Positions 44,586 through 55,023 of a stretch of DNA of 64,000 nt are shown in pieces (the stretch's first letter is position 1; every line of letters starts with the position of its first letter). The DNA comes from Vesta saturnalis. Lineage: Eukaryota; Arthropoda; Insecta; Coleoptera; Lampyridae. Made by a program: the position numbers and the translations under genes. Under the pieces are notes generated by a model, which had not been told where the DNA came from, made no database searches, and worked only from the letters and a program-made list of their open reading frames with translations. Location: assembly GCA_036346205.1 (NCBI GenBank), contig JARFJB010000400.1, positions 7,241,501 through 7,305,500 of the forward strand, read 5' to 3'.

Positions 44586-46386
44586 ATGAGCTCCAAGAAA
44601 CAGATTTTTAATTTGGAAAGTGAAAATGGTATAGCTGAGATTCATAAAATGCTTTTTGACGATGAGTCAGATGACAACCAAGACGAATTTGAAGTACCGC
44701 ATGAGTCCGACCTTGAAGAAGATGACCAGATTGAGACTAGAGTTGAAAATTCTGATACCGAGCAAAGTGATGAAGACAGTCAGCCTAAAAAATCACACAA
44801 TGATCATTATATAGCTTATCAGCGCAAAAAAAGGCAAAGTTATTGATTCCATGTCACAGAAGAAAATACAGTTTTCTGCAAAAAGAAAGTTGTGAAAACA
44901 AGATCTTTGGGTTCACCTTCCAGGTGCTATGAATGCCAAAACAATATCTAGTAGTTGGTATTGCCTCATTAACGATTCAATATTAAATCAAATAGTCGAG
45001 TACACCAACCAATACATCGAACTTATAGCACCAGCTTATTCTAGAAATCGAGATGCTCGTAAGACAAACCTGATTGAGATTAAGGCATTCATTGGTCTAT
45101 TATATTTAGCCGGTGTTTATCGAAACTCCCGCTTAAACGGTGAAGATGTATGGGGCACAAATGGGGATGGTATTGGCTAACAATGAGTTTATCCCAATTT
45201 AGATTTTTAATGAGATGCCTCAGATTTGACGACAGACAAACTAGAGCAGAAAGAAAACAGCTTGATAGACTATATCCTGTAAGAGAAATGTTTGAGAAAT
45301 TCAATGAGAATTGTAAAAAATCCTATTCACTCGGTGAGAACGTTGTAATTGACGAGAAGTTAGATGCTTTTCGTGGGAAATTCTGCCAATATTTGCCGTT
45401 TGCCGTCGAAACCTGCAAAAATGCGGTTTATACATTTTTACATTAGTTGACTCTCGGATATTTGATACGTCACATTTGGAGATATATGCAGGTGAGCAGC
45501 ACCAGGACCATTTGCACTCAGTAATAAAACAACAGATGTTGTAAAACGACTGCTTCAATTATCAATACAGGTTGTAATGTCACAGCTGACAATTGGTTTA
45601 GTGACGTTTTTCTACTGAAGGATTCAGCAGATACCAAGTTATCTATTATAGGAACATTTAAAAAAAAATGGAAAATCCCGTCAGAATTGGAAACTATAAA
45701 GCATCGAGATGAAAATTCCAGCGTTTTTGCTTTTAGAAAAGGGGGGACAATGGTCTATTACGTTCCTATAAAAGGGAAAAATGTTCTTATTAATTTCCAG
45801 TCTACATTTCGACGCTTCGATAGATGATGAATCTGGTAACCACAATAAACCAGGCATCATAACTTTTTATAACCAAACTAAAGGAAGCGTATACACCGTC
45901 GACAAGTTATGTCCAACGTACAATGTTGCTCGAGGTACCTCACGATGGCCTATGGTTATCTTCTTTGCTATGCTTAATGTTGCTGGTATAAATGCGCAAA
46001 TTATATATACCGGATATGGTGGTATTCCAAAGAGTCGGCGATTATTTCTACACCAACTAGCGAAAGAGTTAATAAATGAACATATGGTTCGTCGTACCTC
46101 AAATGATGAACTTCCGAAATCTCTACGGACTAGATTATCGGAAGTCACAAACATATTAATAGAATCTCCATCTACAGTTGAAATTCGTCAAAATGTTGAA
46201 AATAGCAGGAAAAGAAAATTTTGCGAACCATGCCAAAAAGAAACGCAGAGAAAAAACACAAAATACTGCTGCAGCAAATGTGGTAAACATCTCTGCCTAG
46301 GATTTGTTTTTATTACCTGCAACTTATGTCATGAACATAGTTTTCGTAAAGAAAAAGCAAATTCTGAAAATGAGGACAATTCGTAA
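44586..46386 (+). pseudogene. piggyBac transposase pseudogene 2
   Basis: Start MSSKKQIFNLESENGIAEIH at 44586 with an acidic N-terminus; IEIKAFIGLLYLAGVYRNSR near 45085; MRCLRFDDRQTRAERKQLDR near 45215; catalytic VVIDEKLDAFRGK near 45345; ALVDS-like VDSRIFDTSHLEIYAG near 45450; NVTADNWFSDVFLLK (second Asp) near 45580; IPSELETIKHRDENSSVFAF; KGSVYTVDKLCPTYNVARGT (third Asp) near 45900; and C-terminal cysteine domain CEPCQKETQRKNTKYCCSKC ending at 46386. A stop after RQSY, several frameshifts and a second stop break the gene. N-terminus, catalytic region and cysteine domain are all recognisable. Confidence 0.9.
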
Positions 46387-47160
46387 AATAGATTGTTTAA
46401 AAGACATTATTGTTTAGTTTTTATTGTACAGGGTGTCCCAACGATAGAGTAAAGTAAGTTTATGCTTAACTAGAATTATTTGTGTAAATATTGTATGGAC
46501 CATGGGGTAGAGGTAAGAAGTGTGCATTTTTTTAAAATATTGGAAGTTATACAGGGTGTGCCAGAAAAGCAGGACGTGAAAAAGTATAATTTTTTTAAAT
46601 AGAACACCCCGTATTTGATTTTAGTTTTAATTCTACGTGTCCATACAAACATATTTTGTCATACAAAAGATTGGCTGAAAGTTTTAGTTCTTGAGATATT
46701 CGCATTTAAAGATTATTATGGTCATTTTCGTGGGGTTGATGAATGGGCAATTGTTCCGTTATTTCGCAATAAAAAATTGATATTTCGTGTGAAAAATGAG
46801 TGATATTATACTAACGTTTAGACCGAGTACTATTTCTAATTTTCTCAACAGGGTGTTTGTTATAACCATTCAAATTTGAAAATTATCAAATTAAAAAAAT
46901 CAGTTTTTTAATTGCACACCCTATATATTTTTATTTGATTTTATTCTGGATTAAAAATCTATCATTTTTGTCAAATATATCCTATCTATCTTTGATAGTT
47001 TTCGAGGAATTTCGATTTTTCTCACTAGCTACGTTACATACGATACTATAACATTATTGTGGATCGTGGTAGCCATGGAAAAGAATTGCGACGAAATAAA
47101 ACAAACCACCTAAGCGAGAATATTAACAGTTTTTATTAATGAGAAACAGCAATTCAATAA

Positions 47161-47718
47161 TTATTCAACATTGCGTCTTAGTAAATGCTCAAATAGACGG
47201 CCTTCTTGCTGAATACACATATTGAGCCTTTTTCTCATGTTCTGTCTCACTTCGGATAACATAAGAGGGGTCACTGTGCGACAAGCTTCGCGAATTCTAT
47301 TTTTCATGTCCTCCCTTGTAGGTTTAATAATATACACCCGATCTTTTGTGTATCCCCATAGGAAAAAATCCAGTGGAGTTAAATCGCATGACCTGGGTGG
47401 CCATAATATCGCCGCTAATGTTCTAGAACTCACTTGGGGATTTTCTTGAATATTTAATAATATTTCAAGTTCTTTTTCTTCATTAGCTGCCCTTTTATTA
47501 ACAACTTTACGTTTGAAGTATTTAACACTACCGCTAGAATCAAATCTATCCATCAAATTTTCCAAGCCAACAGTAGTAGGTATTCGACGTTCAGGATATT
47601 TCATTTTGTAGATTCGTTGTGCCAATAAAGGGTTTTTTTCAGCCTCGCCCAACACGTATATCATATCAATTAATTCATTTGGCGAATAATCCATAATTGA
47701 TACAAGAATTGATAACAA
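47161..47718 (-). CDS. Truncated DUF4817 transposase, frame intact
   Basis: The open frame is 185 codons; a second start at 47694 (MDYSPNELIDMIYVLGEAE) is more family-like. Residues about 10-75 form the DUF4817 helix-turn-helix (AQRIYKMKYPERRIPTTVGL). Residues 76-105 form the linker (ILLNIQENPQVSSRTLAAI). It then jumps directly to LWPPRSCDLTPLDFFLWGYT, which holds only the third catalytic Asp, and to the C-terminal block RQNMRKRLNMCIQQEGRLFE. The first two catalytic Asps are missing, so it cannot cut DNA, but it should still bind the repeats. The in-frame join with no stop is unlike every other family copy here. A repressor role is inference. Confidence 0.75.
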   Translation of the reverse strand: MLSILVSIMDYSPNELIDMIYVLGEAEKNPLLAQRIYKMKYPERRIPTTVGLENLMDRFDSSGSVKYFKRKVVNKRAANEEKELEILLNIQENPQVSSRTLAAILWPPRSCDLTPLDFFLWGYTKDRVYIIKPTREDMKNRIREACRTVTPLMLSEVRQNMRKRLNMCIQQEGRLFEHLLRRNVE

Positions 47719-47890
47719 GTTAAATGCGAAAACGACAAATTTAATATGTGTTTATTTTGACAAGTAGGAAACCTTTGTATCTTAGTAACGCAATTATTAT
47801 TTTCCATGACTACCAAGATCCATGCAATACAATGTTATCGAAAATAAAGTAGCTAGTGTGAAAAAATCGAAATTACTCGAAAACTATCAA

Positions 47891-47892
<2 letters not shown>

Positions 47893-47953
<61 letters not shown>
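47893..47953. repeat. (AT)n within one TIR arm
   Basis: About 60 bp of AT repeat in the right arm of element F. The corresponding left-arm site (about 46978-46995) reads only CCTATCTATCTTTGATAG. Confidence 0.97.
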
Positions 47954-47955
<2 letters not shown>

Positions 47956-48756
47956 ATATATTTGACAAAAATGATAGATTTTTTAATCCCGAATAAAATG
48001 AAATAAAAATATATAGGATGTGCAATTAAAAAAAAAACTGATTTTTTTTAATTTGAGAATTTTCAAATTTGAATGGTTATAACAAACACCCTGTTGAGAA
48101 AATTAGAAATACTACTCGGTCTAAACGTTAGTATAATATCACTCATTTTTCACACGAAATATCAATTTTTTTTATTGTGAAATAACGGAACAATTGCCCA
48201 TTCATCAACCCCACGAAAATGACCATAATAATCTTTAAACGCGAATATCTCAAGAACTAAACACTTTCAGCCAATCTTTTGTATGACAAAATATGTTTGT
48301 ATGGACATGTAGAATTAAAAACTAAAATCAAATACGGGGTGTTCTATTTAAAAAAATCATACTTTTTCACGTTCTGCTTTTCTGGCACACCCTGTATAAC
48401 TTCCAATATTTTAAAAAAATGCACACTTCTTACCTCTACCCCATGGTCCATACAATATTTACACAAATAATTCTAGTTAAGCATAAACTTACTTTACTCT
48501 ATCGTTGGGACACCCTGTACTGAGTTGTTTATATTTTATAATTAATAAATATGTTTGCTTAGTTTATATTTAAAATAGGAGGAAAAGAAGTTAACTTTTA
48601 ATTTTTTCAGTTGGTGACTTGTACCTTTTTCTTGACCCCAACTTTAATACACAATACAAAAAAAATAGCTTTAGACTATCTAACATAACATTGCACCGAT
48701 CAGGTGTCACGCGACAACCCACGTTACAAAGTGCTAGGCGTCTATTGGAAGGTTAA

Positions 48757-49590
48757 TATAATAGTTTGATAAACGTATAAACCCAATTATGGAATCTATT
48801 TAGTAAAGAATAACTAAACCATTAATAAATTAAATACTATTAAACTACCTTGAAGATAACTGAGCAGAACGCCATCTAACGGTTGAAGGCTAACAATGAA
48901 AAATATCATTATCATAGAGCAAATTTAACAAAGTTCAATCACATTATGATGTAGTTGTGGAAAACTGTAATTGAAATTGATAAAGGCATTCACAAATAGA
49001 AACTTGACATTCCAAGTAAACAACCAGTCAAATGTAGCAAGAAAAAGTTTTTTGCTAATAATTGTATTGTACAGTGAAAACACAAGGCAGTACGATTAAT
49101 ATATTTTTAATTTTAACTACATGTGTTAAATTATTACAACATATAATTAGTAAAGCGTTTACTTCAAATTAAAGTTTTTCACAACTTTACACTTACATCA
49201 TAATTTGATTAAATCTTGTTAAATTTGCTCTTTGATTATGATTTTACTATTAGCCTGCGACGGTTAGAGGGTGTTCTGCTTGATCATCTTCTAGGCAGTT
49301 TAATAATATTTAACTTAATAAGGATCTAGTTATTCTTTACTAAAAGTAGATTTCATAGTTGGCTTTCTACGTTTATCAAACGGATATCTTAATAGCAGGG
49401 TTATGTTGTTTGCCTTTTCATATTTGATAAATTAGAGGGCGATAACTGTAACTGTTACCGAAACGTATAGATTTTTGTAAAATATAAATAGAAAAATGCA
49501 GCATTTAATAAACCCAGAAGCTAGTATTTCAGTTATGTGTAGTAATGGTGAAAGTTTACATTTTCATAGTAATTTGGGATATTTATCTAT
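48757..49590. repeat. Penelope-like inverted terminal structure
   Basis: 48757-48970 continues the left repeat interrupted by piggyBac 2. 49160-49590 is its reverse complement (shared: CATTATGATGTAGTTGTG versus CTTACATCATAATTTGAT, AACGGTTGAAGGCTAAC versus TTAGCCTGCGACGGTTAG, AGAACGCCATCTAAC versus GTTAGAGGGTGTTCT, AGTAAAGAATAACTA). Hammerhead-like motif (plus) at 49434-49466: GATAAC, TGTAACT, GTTACC, GAAACG; its CTGAGGA part has decayed to AGAGGG. No coding. Confidence 0.65.
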
Positions 49591-49853
49591 GATCTGAATC
49601 ATCTCTAAAGAATTGTTTACCTAAAAAAATGAAGTTTATTAAGGTTACCGGCAATAAAAATGCTATTTTGGTCTAAATCGTTTGTTTTAATAAATTTTAT
49701 GTAAGTTACTGTAGTATTTATTTTCTTAGTACTTTTCCTCAGTTCGTAGCAACTTCATAGACTTTTTTCTAATATTTACAAATCCATACTTTTGCACCTC
49801 TATCGTAAATCTTTTAAAGCTTAACTAACGTATGTAATCTAACATAAACTTAC

Positions 49854-50714
49854 CTCGATCAGATATGTAAGTACTCTCATTAAATAGCTAGGAAGATTTA
49901 AACACAAACATACTGTAGATACCACTAACAACATTTTAGTTATTTTATTTTGAGATAAGTGATTAAACGATTTTGATCGATTGCTTTTAACACACTCTTT
50001 TTTATTTTCATTAATTCCTGTTGGTGCACACCCACGATAGGTTAATTTTCTTCGGACACTCCCCAGCTTCCAAATCGTGCGACTGATACAGCTATTCAAT
50101 ACAACTATTACAAAAACTGGTATTATGAATGTTAAAACTGTATCTACTATATTAAAAACAGTTGCGGAATTTTCAAAATTGGAATCTATCATGCATAATT
50201 CAACCGTTTTTTGTGGTACAGTCTGTACTCTTGCAAACAACAGGAGAGGTGAAAATATCAGCATTGACAATACTACTAAAATTAAAATAATTGTCTTTGC
50301 TCTTGATATTGTACACACCGATTGTCTTAATAAAGGATAACGCACAGCTATGAATCGTTCCACTGTGAATGCAAGCACTAGCCAAACACTCAAAAAGCTA
50401 CAAGCACCAGTTAAATAAATCATTAATTGACAAACTCCATGCTGATTAAATAAGTCGATTTCGACCATATTTAGCCATACTACGAAAAGTGATAATAGAA
50501 AGATACTATCACTAATTGCTAACGTTGCTAAATAGTAAGAAGAAGATAACTTTCTAAGCTTTGTTTTAAAAAACACAACCATGGACAGTCCATTACCAAT
50601 AGTGCCTAAATAAATTAAAACTGGCGTATAATACAATTGAACTAATTCAATTATGCTTAATTCTTCAACCGTTGTAGAATTTGTATTGTTGGAAAGTAGA
50701 TCGCTTACATTCAT
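49854..50714 (-). CDS. Neuropeptide-type GPCR, first coding exon
   Basis: A rhodopsin-class receptor, N-terminal 287 residues. ATG at 50714; N-glycosylation sequons at N2, N9 and N12. TM1 about 31-50 (IGNGLSMVVFF), TM2 61-82 with LAISD (D69), TM3 95-118 starting at C95, then ERFIAVRYPL (ERF in place of DRY) at 119-128. C174 in loop 2 should pair with C95. TM5 190-210 (FIIPVFVIVVLN); TM6 258-280 (LVVSTVCLCLNLPSYL). The exon ends in GAG|GTAAGT at 49854/49853, exactly 287 codons, phase 0; reading on gives a stop after three to four codons. TM7 (NPxxY) must be in another exon not seen. The pattern recalls insect CNMamide-type peptide receptors, but the ligand is a guess. Confidence 0.88.
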
Positions 50715-50839
50715 TTTGAATTTTTATTTATCCCGTAACTTTATTAAAGTTTAAATTAAACATTTTGTTACGTAAAGTACTATTTGAGCGCGTTTTGAAA
50801 ACGTTGTGTATACCCGGGGGTTGTTTTCAAACTGCGTAA

Positions 50840-50890
50840 AGTTCGAGGCGTCGCAACGCTTCCGTCCGATGATCTATATAAACTCCACGC
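50840..50890 (-). promoter_or_regulatory. Possible proximal promoter of the GPCR
   Basis: On minus, GAGTTTATATAGATCATCGG provides a TATA-like box near 50880, 165 bp upstream of the GPCR ATG. The surrounding 100 bp is unusually CpG-rich for this window. There is no clear initiator. Confidence 0.3.
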
Positions 50891-51414
50891 AGAATTAAAT
50901 TTGCGCATTGTGTAAAGTACTTCAAATCTTTTATTTGCGATTTTAGAAATTAGTTCTCTGACGATTGGAAATAATTAAATAAAAATGCTGCTTGTACTCG
51001 GCATTATAAATGTATTATTCGACGGTTCTTTTTTTTAAATTGGCAGTTGGCGCCCATAATACAAACGCTAAAGGATGTCGAGGGATTACTGGATATCTAT
51101 TGTGAGATGTTCGGAAACGTGATACTGCAAGCTTGTATAAAGAACAACACAACCTAATAATAATGTGGGTCGATACATGTATGTAAATGTATTTTGTTAC
51201 AATGTGCATACATATTTTAATAACATCATCCGTAAAGTTATTGTCTATTTGTTAGAAAACCGTTATGTAAATTAAACGAAAAATACAAGCTAATGAAAAT
51301 GCAGGGTTGATCATTAACTCATTACTGTGAGGAAATCCAATATCTCTCTTACGCTAGCAATTTTTTTTTGTAACTAAAACAGTTTTATAAAATTGAAAAC
51401 TTTCACGACTAACG

Positions 51415-51640
51415 TTTATAATTAAAAATACTTATCTTTTTGTCGTACATTTAAAATGAGATTTTACGACTCGATCACAATTGCAGCTATCTCCATCAGT
51501 CAAAATCAAGTATTTATTAATACTTGACACTTTTCTATTTTTACTGATGATGACTCCTGCAATTGCTTGTGAAAGGTTTAAATATACGACCATTACTCAA
51601 AAGATAAGTATTTATAATTAAGACAATTATATTTTTAGAA
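51415..51640. repeat. Small palindromic Penelope-like end pair
   Basis: AAATACTTATCTTTTTGTCG at 51426 and its inverse AAAAGATAAGTATTT near 51600-51615 bracket two diverged, inverted hammerhead-like blocks: minus CTGATGGAGATAGC..GCAATTGTGATCGAG (51466-51501) and plus CTGATGATGACTCCTGC..TTGTGAAAGG (51544-51577). The TACTTATCTTTT end and CTGAnnA..GAAA layout match the larger Penelope-like ends in this window, so this is likely a minimal non-autonomous derivative. Confidence 0.55.
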
Positions 51641-51649
51641 ATAAATGGA

Positions 51650-54600
51650 ATGATTTAAACAAAATGATTACATGTAATTAATATCATTGTGTTTTCCTTA
51701 ATTCGAGTAGTGGTGACAACTAATGCTACCCATACACTTAAATGTAACTTTCAAATGTCACGCCAAGCAATGTTGGCTGAATTCTCAAGATTACGTGACT
51801 CAGTTTACGTAAATTTCACTTTCAAGGTTTTTCCCAATTCTTACGTTAACAGCTGATGACTCATTGGTGTGTTACGTCAACACTTTCACTTTCTCTGTTT
51901 TCTCGAACAAGACTCATCGCCACTTTACGTTATACTATGATTTACCAAAGTTAAAAGTAACATTCGCTTGATTCATCTGCTTAGATATATTTCGATAAAA
52001 ACATTTATTCAAAACAAATTGATGTAAAACTCTTACAGCGGCATTTGCAAAATATGTCAATATCTCATTGAATAACATTAATTCGAAATTGACCCATAAT
52101 CCTTACAGCACGATTTTCAAAATATACCCATGTATTGTTAAAGAAAACAGAATGTTGCAAAATTCTGACTTCACCATTTTCAAACTATATGGCTTGTGTA
52201 AAATAAAGTACTTTCAAGAAATTCAGTGCACCTTCCATACTTGGTTTATCGTTCATTGTTACAAATCCAATCCGCACTAGGTGTCGCGTATGCTTACATT
52301 AGTAAGCGGGTTGCCAAGCCAGCCACAGTGGAAATGGGCGATGTCGAGATAAGGAGTAAAATGATTTAATAACAAGCTCAAACACCTTACACTTACCATA
52401 AATTCACAACTCATACAGTTGAGTCCGGGAAAGACGTGGCGCCACCACAATCTTAAATTTTCCTACAATAAATCGTCTTAGACGAGATGGTAAATTAATC
52501 CTGTTTAATTATGGAAAACAGGATTGAAGCCTACTCAGTAAACTAATACACTAACTTCTCAAAGTCAAACACACTTCCAAATAAATCAACTCAAAATTTA
52601 GTGAAATTCGAGTCGTTATAACTTACTGAACACACCCTGTATAAATGGAAACTCCAATTCATAACAAAAAATAAAACATTAACGTATATAGTTTTTAAAA
52701 TGTCCCACGATTTAAATGTAAATCTGCAACAGTTAATGAACTTTAAAATTAAATAAATAATCAATGACAAATTTAGAAAAACCCCTAACACAAAAAGGAA
52801 TAAACGAAACGATTTAATTATACTCGTTATTCCAATGAAAACTACTCGTTAATTGCTAAATAACTCAACGTTAGAATGATTAGTGTTTTCCTCATTAATG
52901 ATCTCTTTATATTTTATTAAAATACCAACTTTAGTGATCGTAGTTAGACATTCATAAATATATTTATGCTGCATCACTTCAACTGTAAACGTTCTCCTTT
53001 ATGGAAATACTAAATCAAAATTGAGTATTTTGTTACTAATGTTCTGCTTTATTTTCCAAATTTTTACTGAAATTTTGTGAACGATCTGTCCAATACAATA
53101 TGTCAGATCATACTTAATCTCCAAAATAAAATAAGGTAAAGATTATTTTCAATTATTAAAAATATGTAACAGTCAAGTCAATATCACAAATAAACAACGA
53201 AATAATTTAAACATTCTGTACATATATTGTGGATAAATATTTATACAACCGTGGTCGAAACCACCAAATAGACCTAATCAAAAATCCCCCAATCTTAGAA
53301 CTAAACATATACAAAAATATCGATACAGCTCGATTACCTTTTTTTTAACTTACATGAATAATCGTCAAAGCAAAGAAAGAAAATTATCTTAAAAAGGTGA
53401 TCGTGCAAAACAAGTCTTATAGCTAATTCTTACAATATTTAATCCGTTTTCTGCCGGTATGATATGTAGTCCCTTTAATCGGTGAGACGTAATCATTTAT
53501 TTGCTAACAGCCTTTAAATTGGCCATGACTTTGGGTACACACACAACAACCGTATTCCTTTAACGCACCTGCGAATAGTTCTTCATTCACATGTCTTCAT
53601 GGTCTTTTTTTTCTTTAGTTTAGCGTAACATCGTACTTATGTAAATATGTTAGCTATTCACTACTTACACGTGTAACACAAAGGGTAAGTTTGCTTCCCC
53701 TTTGGATATCGAATCTCTTACTTGTTTTTCATACAATCGAATTGTATTTGGGGACGATTGCACGAGTATACTTCGAACGTTCATAGAACCACCACTTCTT
53801 TAAGGTACTTTTACAATTTTCGGTCCATTAACTTAAGTGGTTATCTTAAACTGTTGTAATGCCACGCGCTGTACTAAACACTTTTAACAAAATACTTGTT
53901 TAATTTTCAAATCTGCATAAGCACTTTTAATTTATTGAAGAAAAATAATATAAAATAGTTTTTCCTTCAACCGTCACTTGACTGCTTGGTTTATTTATGA
54001 ATGTCTACTTATTATCAATCAAACTAAGGGTTATTGCAGTCGTTCTACTTATACGCTGCACACATTACGATTTTCATAAAAAAAGACACCCGCACTAAAA
54101 CATTCTAGCGTTGATCATAACTCAGCGCGCGCGACGTCTACTCTCGTCAACCGCTTAAGCTTCCTCTTTATCTCAAGACGGGCACTCCCTTATATACCTT
54201 TAGCCCTCCTTTCCAAATGCAGCTCGCGCTAAATTCAAAATCTACCTATCATAGTCCCGTATTCACTGCGTCTCTACATCACGTCACAACGTCCAACATG
54301 GACTCAACCACGCTACCCTGTACAACACCCTCCGCCATCCTTATTTTACGTGAAAATTTATAAAATCTCCTCGAAAAAATCATCTGTCATCACCACATTC
54401 ATTCAGTATATTCACCAGGTCGTTCTTAGTCTTTTCGTACATATCTCGCATGTGCGCGAATTTTATTTCCGCATCATTTTCCCGAAATCATACCATTCTA
54501 ATGTCCCTTTGCGTACACATACGCATTCAATTTACCCGTATTGCATAACATTGCCAAAAATTTTCACAATCAAAAACGTGCATCCATATTCTCTACTGCA

Positions 54601-55020
54601 CGTTAATACAACCTCAACATACCACAAACTCACTCACTCGTACGTCTACATCCCTTTATTCAGCCAAATTCAGTAGCAACAAAGACGAGTAGTTCTACTA
54701 GTGCCGTGTCAATAAAAATGTACTCACATCATTTCGCAACCAAATTTAATGGTTTTAACACGAAAATATTTCTATAACATTCAAATATTCCTTCATGCGA
54801 TAAATAAGGCTTCATTAAAAATCTAGTGGCACATCATTTACACAACTTACAGTAAGCACACACAAAAGAAACATTTTTTTTTATCCAAACTCACTTCAAC
54901 TGCACTCAAAATACGTTACGTATGTTATCAAAATACTGCACATACATGATGCGTCAAAATATCCGTACATCATTTATTAAAATTGTGAACACGTAGAATA
55001 ACAAATATTACATTTAACCT
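51650..55020. other. G-poor, C-rich stretch without recognised gene
   Basis: Over more than 3 kb the plus strand has visibly few G and many C and A (for example 53160-53340 and 54840-55010), unlike flanking DNA. No protein domain is visible in either strand. The skew stops sharply at the Tc1 element at 55024. It could be the upstream non-coding part (5' exon and intron) of the minus-strand GPCR gene or a non-coding transcript. Confidence 0.4.
54170..54200 (-). promoter_or_regulatory. Possible distal TATA promoter
   Basis: On minus, CTAAAGGTATATAAGGGAGT gives a strong TATA box at about 54193. About 30 bases downstream is TCTTGAGATAAAG. CpG clusters (GCGCGCGC near 54125) are rare elsewhere in this window. 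A donor-like site CACGT|GTAAGTAG lies on the same strand at 53668, so a 5' non-coding exon of about 500 bp is conceivable for the GPCR gene downstream. Confidence 0.33.
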
Positions 55021-55023
55021 ATA

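Larger units (their letters stand above)
46429..48517 (-). mobile_element. Long-TIR element F inside piggyBac 2
   Basis: TA duplications lie at 46427-46428 and 48518-48519. The ends CAGGGTGTCCCAACGATAGA are perfect inverted repeats, and the arms extend over about 650 bp (46429-47085 and 47790-48517). Within each arm the terminal motif is repeated at least four times in both orientations (CAGGGTGTGCC, ACACCCCGTA, CAGGGTGTTTG, CACACCCTAT). The right arm has an (AT)n expansion at 47893-47953 that the left arm lacks. The interior holds a single open minus-strand transposase-derived gene. Confidence 0.93.
44261..48752 (+). mobile_element. piggyBac 2, carrying a nested element
   Basis: TTAA duplications lie at 44257-44260 and 48753-48756. 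Inverted ends CCTTCCAATAGACGC match exactly over 15 bp. Total is 4492 bp, of which 2089 bp is an inserted long-TIR element (46429-48517); the original element was about 2.4 kb, normal for piggyBac. A plus-strand transposase pseudogene is inside. It was inserted into a Penelope-like terminal repeat, whose halves lie on both sides. Confidence 0.93.

Noticed and set aside
54350..54676. 108-codon plus frame
   Set aside because: Composition (His, Ser, Thr, Tyr) reflects the C-rich strand skew; no domain.
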